DNA of 64,000 nt from positions 16,736,065-16,800,064 of the forward strand of contig CAKAKS010000022.1 of the NCBI GenBank assembly GCA_916700875.1. The letters run 5' to 3'. The notes beneath the pieces are model-generated. The model was not told where the DNA came from and searched no databases. It saw only the letters and a program-made list of their open reading frames with translations. Shown piece after piece: positions 63,021 to 64,000 of the stretch. The translations under genes were made by a program, and so were the position numbers. Source of the stretch: Sebastes aleutianus (lineage: Eukaryota > Chordata > Actinopteri > Perciformes > Sebastidae). How positions within the stretch are numbered: the stretch's first letter is position 1; each line of letters starts with the position of its first letter.

Positions 63021-63233
63021 GAGTGAACGACCCGCCCTTTAAACATATCAGAGTCCTCTCATCTCTTCTTCGTCAGCCCCCGCCTCCGGCGTCTGTGATT
63101 GGCCGGCTGGACAGGAAGGCAGTAGATGTGCATGGGGAACTTCCTGAAGTAGCTGCTGACCCAGGGTCTGTGGAGGACACAACGGGAAGTTACCTCGAAG
63201 CGGAGGAGTGATATCTTAAATAAAGTGAAGTGC

Positions 63234-64000
63234 TCAGGTGTATGTGTACTTGGCGATGCGCTGGCTGAGGCTCAGGTAACACAGGTTGGTTCTCAGCAGG
63301 TTGTTCCCTTGTTGGCGAAGGAATTCGGCTTCTTGCTGCCGCTCAACGTCCAGACGTACTGACTCCCGGAGCTCTGCCTCGATAAGACCCAACTGAAACA
63401 CACAGTTTATTTTGAGTCCTACTGCCCCAAATACTCACTAGAGCACCAAATGTGGATTAATCCGCCGCTGAAAATAGTCCCCAACAAACGCTGTATTTCA
63501 TCCTGTTTGATTAATAACAAGACTGGGTCCAAACCAAGTATATGTCTGGACCGCGTTGGTCAGTCTGTGAATTTGTGGCTAAATTGTTCCACTAATAGTC
63601 AGTGGTCATGACTATAATGTTAAATCCAATATTTATATATTTATATTTATAACACGTGCCATTTCGGTAGAGATTAAATACGAATATTTTACTTTTGTAC
63701 GACACTTTGTTGGCGGACGTTTTACTGGCGTCCGGTAGTCACTTTCAGTCCAAAATGGCGGGAGCGTAGCTCTGCAGCTGTGCGCTGATGTTGTAACGGA
63801 ACGAACAATTGATTTTCACTTCTTATCAATATACGTTCTTTGTTACCTCCTCCAGCAGACTCCTGTTGTCCTCCAGCTTCCTCTGCTGCTCGTACAGAGC
63901 CAGCGACGCCGGATCAGACAGACGCCTCACTTCCTGTCTCTCTGCCTCGTCCTCACCTGGTTTACCTGCTGCACCTGTCTGCTGCTGCTGGACGATCGGA
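63234..64000 (-). CDS. C-terminal end of an unidentified coiled-coil protein (continues past base 64000)
   Basis: Two exons joined in phase 0: 63847-64000 (running off the window) and 63234-63392 with stop TGA. They give 103 residues: a Gln run (VQQQQ), an acidic stretch GEDEAERQEVRRLSDPASL, then a strongly helical part ALYEQQRKLEDNRSLLEE, LGLIEAELRESVRLDVERQQ, EAEFLRQQGNNLLRTNLCYL and the end SLSQRIAKYTYT. Acceptor TTTCAG and donor GTAACA are good. Heptad-like spacing of leucines suggests a coiled coil. I do not recognise the family. It is transcribed in the same direction as cct2, with its stop 1.4 kb upstream of the cct2 start. Confidence 0.65.
63420..63846. repeat. Two dispersed repeats filling the intron of the coiled-coil gene
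   Basis: 63424-63500 (ATACTCACTAGAGCACCA, ATTAATCCGCCGCTGAAAAT, AGTCCCCAACAAA) matches 7790-7850 in shank3. 63700-63840 is the inverted match of 19845-20000. Little unique sequence remains between them. Confidence 0.7.

Overview
This window is nuclear DNA of a ray-finned fish, most likely a spiny-rayed teleost. Coding is split into short exons with GT-AG introns, CA/TG microsatellites and minisatellites are dense, and the intergenic DNA is full of small inverted-repeat transposons, a tRNA-derived SINE and LINE-tail sequences typical of teleosts. No prokaryotic, organellar or viral gene was recognised.

I could rebuild four complete or nearly complete protein-coding genes exon by exon, plus the two ends of genes that run off the window. 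In order: (1) shank3, minus strand, 1-8640: the N-terminal SPN and ankyrin-repeat part of a postsynaptic scaffold; the SH3, PDZ and SAM parts lie beyond base 1. A possible upstream non-coding exon sits at 24.5 kb. (2) A small CYTH-domain protein, minus strand, 30685-33578, with its promoter near 35.75 kb. (3) best3, plus strand, 37384-46110: a calcium-activated chloride channel of 647 aa in 13 coding exons. (4) An aspartic protease best matching fish nothepsin, minus strand, 47713-53521, 407 aa in 9 exons. (5) cct2, minus strand, 55146-61812: the beta subunit of the cytosolic TRiC/CCT chaperonin, 535 aa in 15 coding exons. (6) The last two exons of an unidentified coiled-coil protein, minus strand, 63234-64000.

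Layout: 0-9 kb is shank3 with a 1.6 kb minisatellite and a complete hAT-type MITE in its introns. 9-24 kb is repeat-rich DNA, either the shank3 first intron or intergenic, with foldback elements, GGA and GA purine tracts and a run of 22 G. 24-30 kb holds a CpG-containing possible promoter, two minisatellites and LINE tails. 30-36 kb is the CYTH gene, with a ~295-bp TG tract abutting a splice donor and a 1.4 kb AT-rich minisatellite in its first intron. 36-47 kb is best3. 47-64 kb is the protease, cct2 and the start of the next gene.

best3 and cct2 are also neighbours in human 12q15, so that pair is ancestral synteny. In the interval between them the fish carries nothepsin instead of LRRC10. 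These genes do not form a shared pathway; each is an ordinary vertebrate gene. The unusual material is in the repeats, notably two minisatellites that appear to have grown from the same internal unit of one dispersed element. I found no convincing new multi-gene system.
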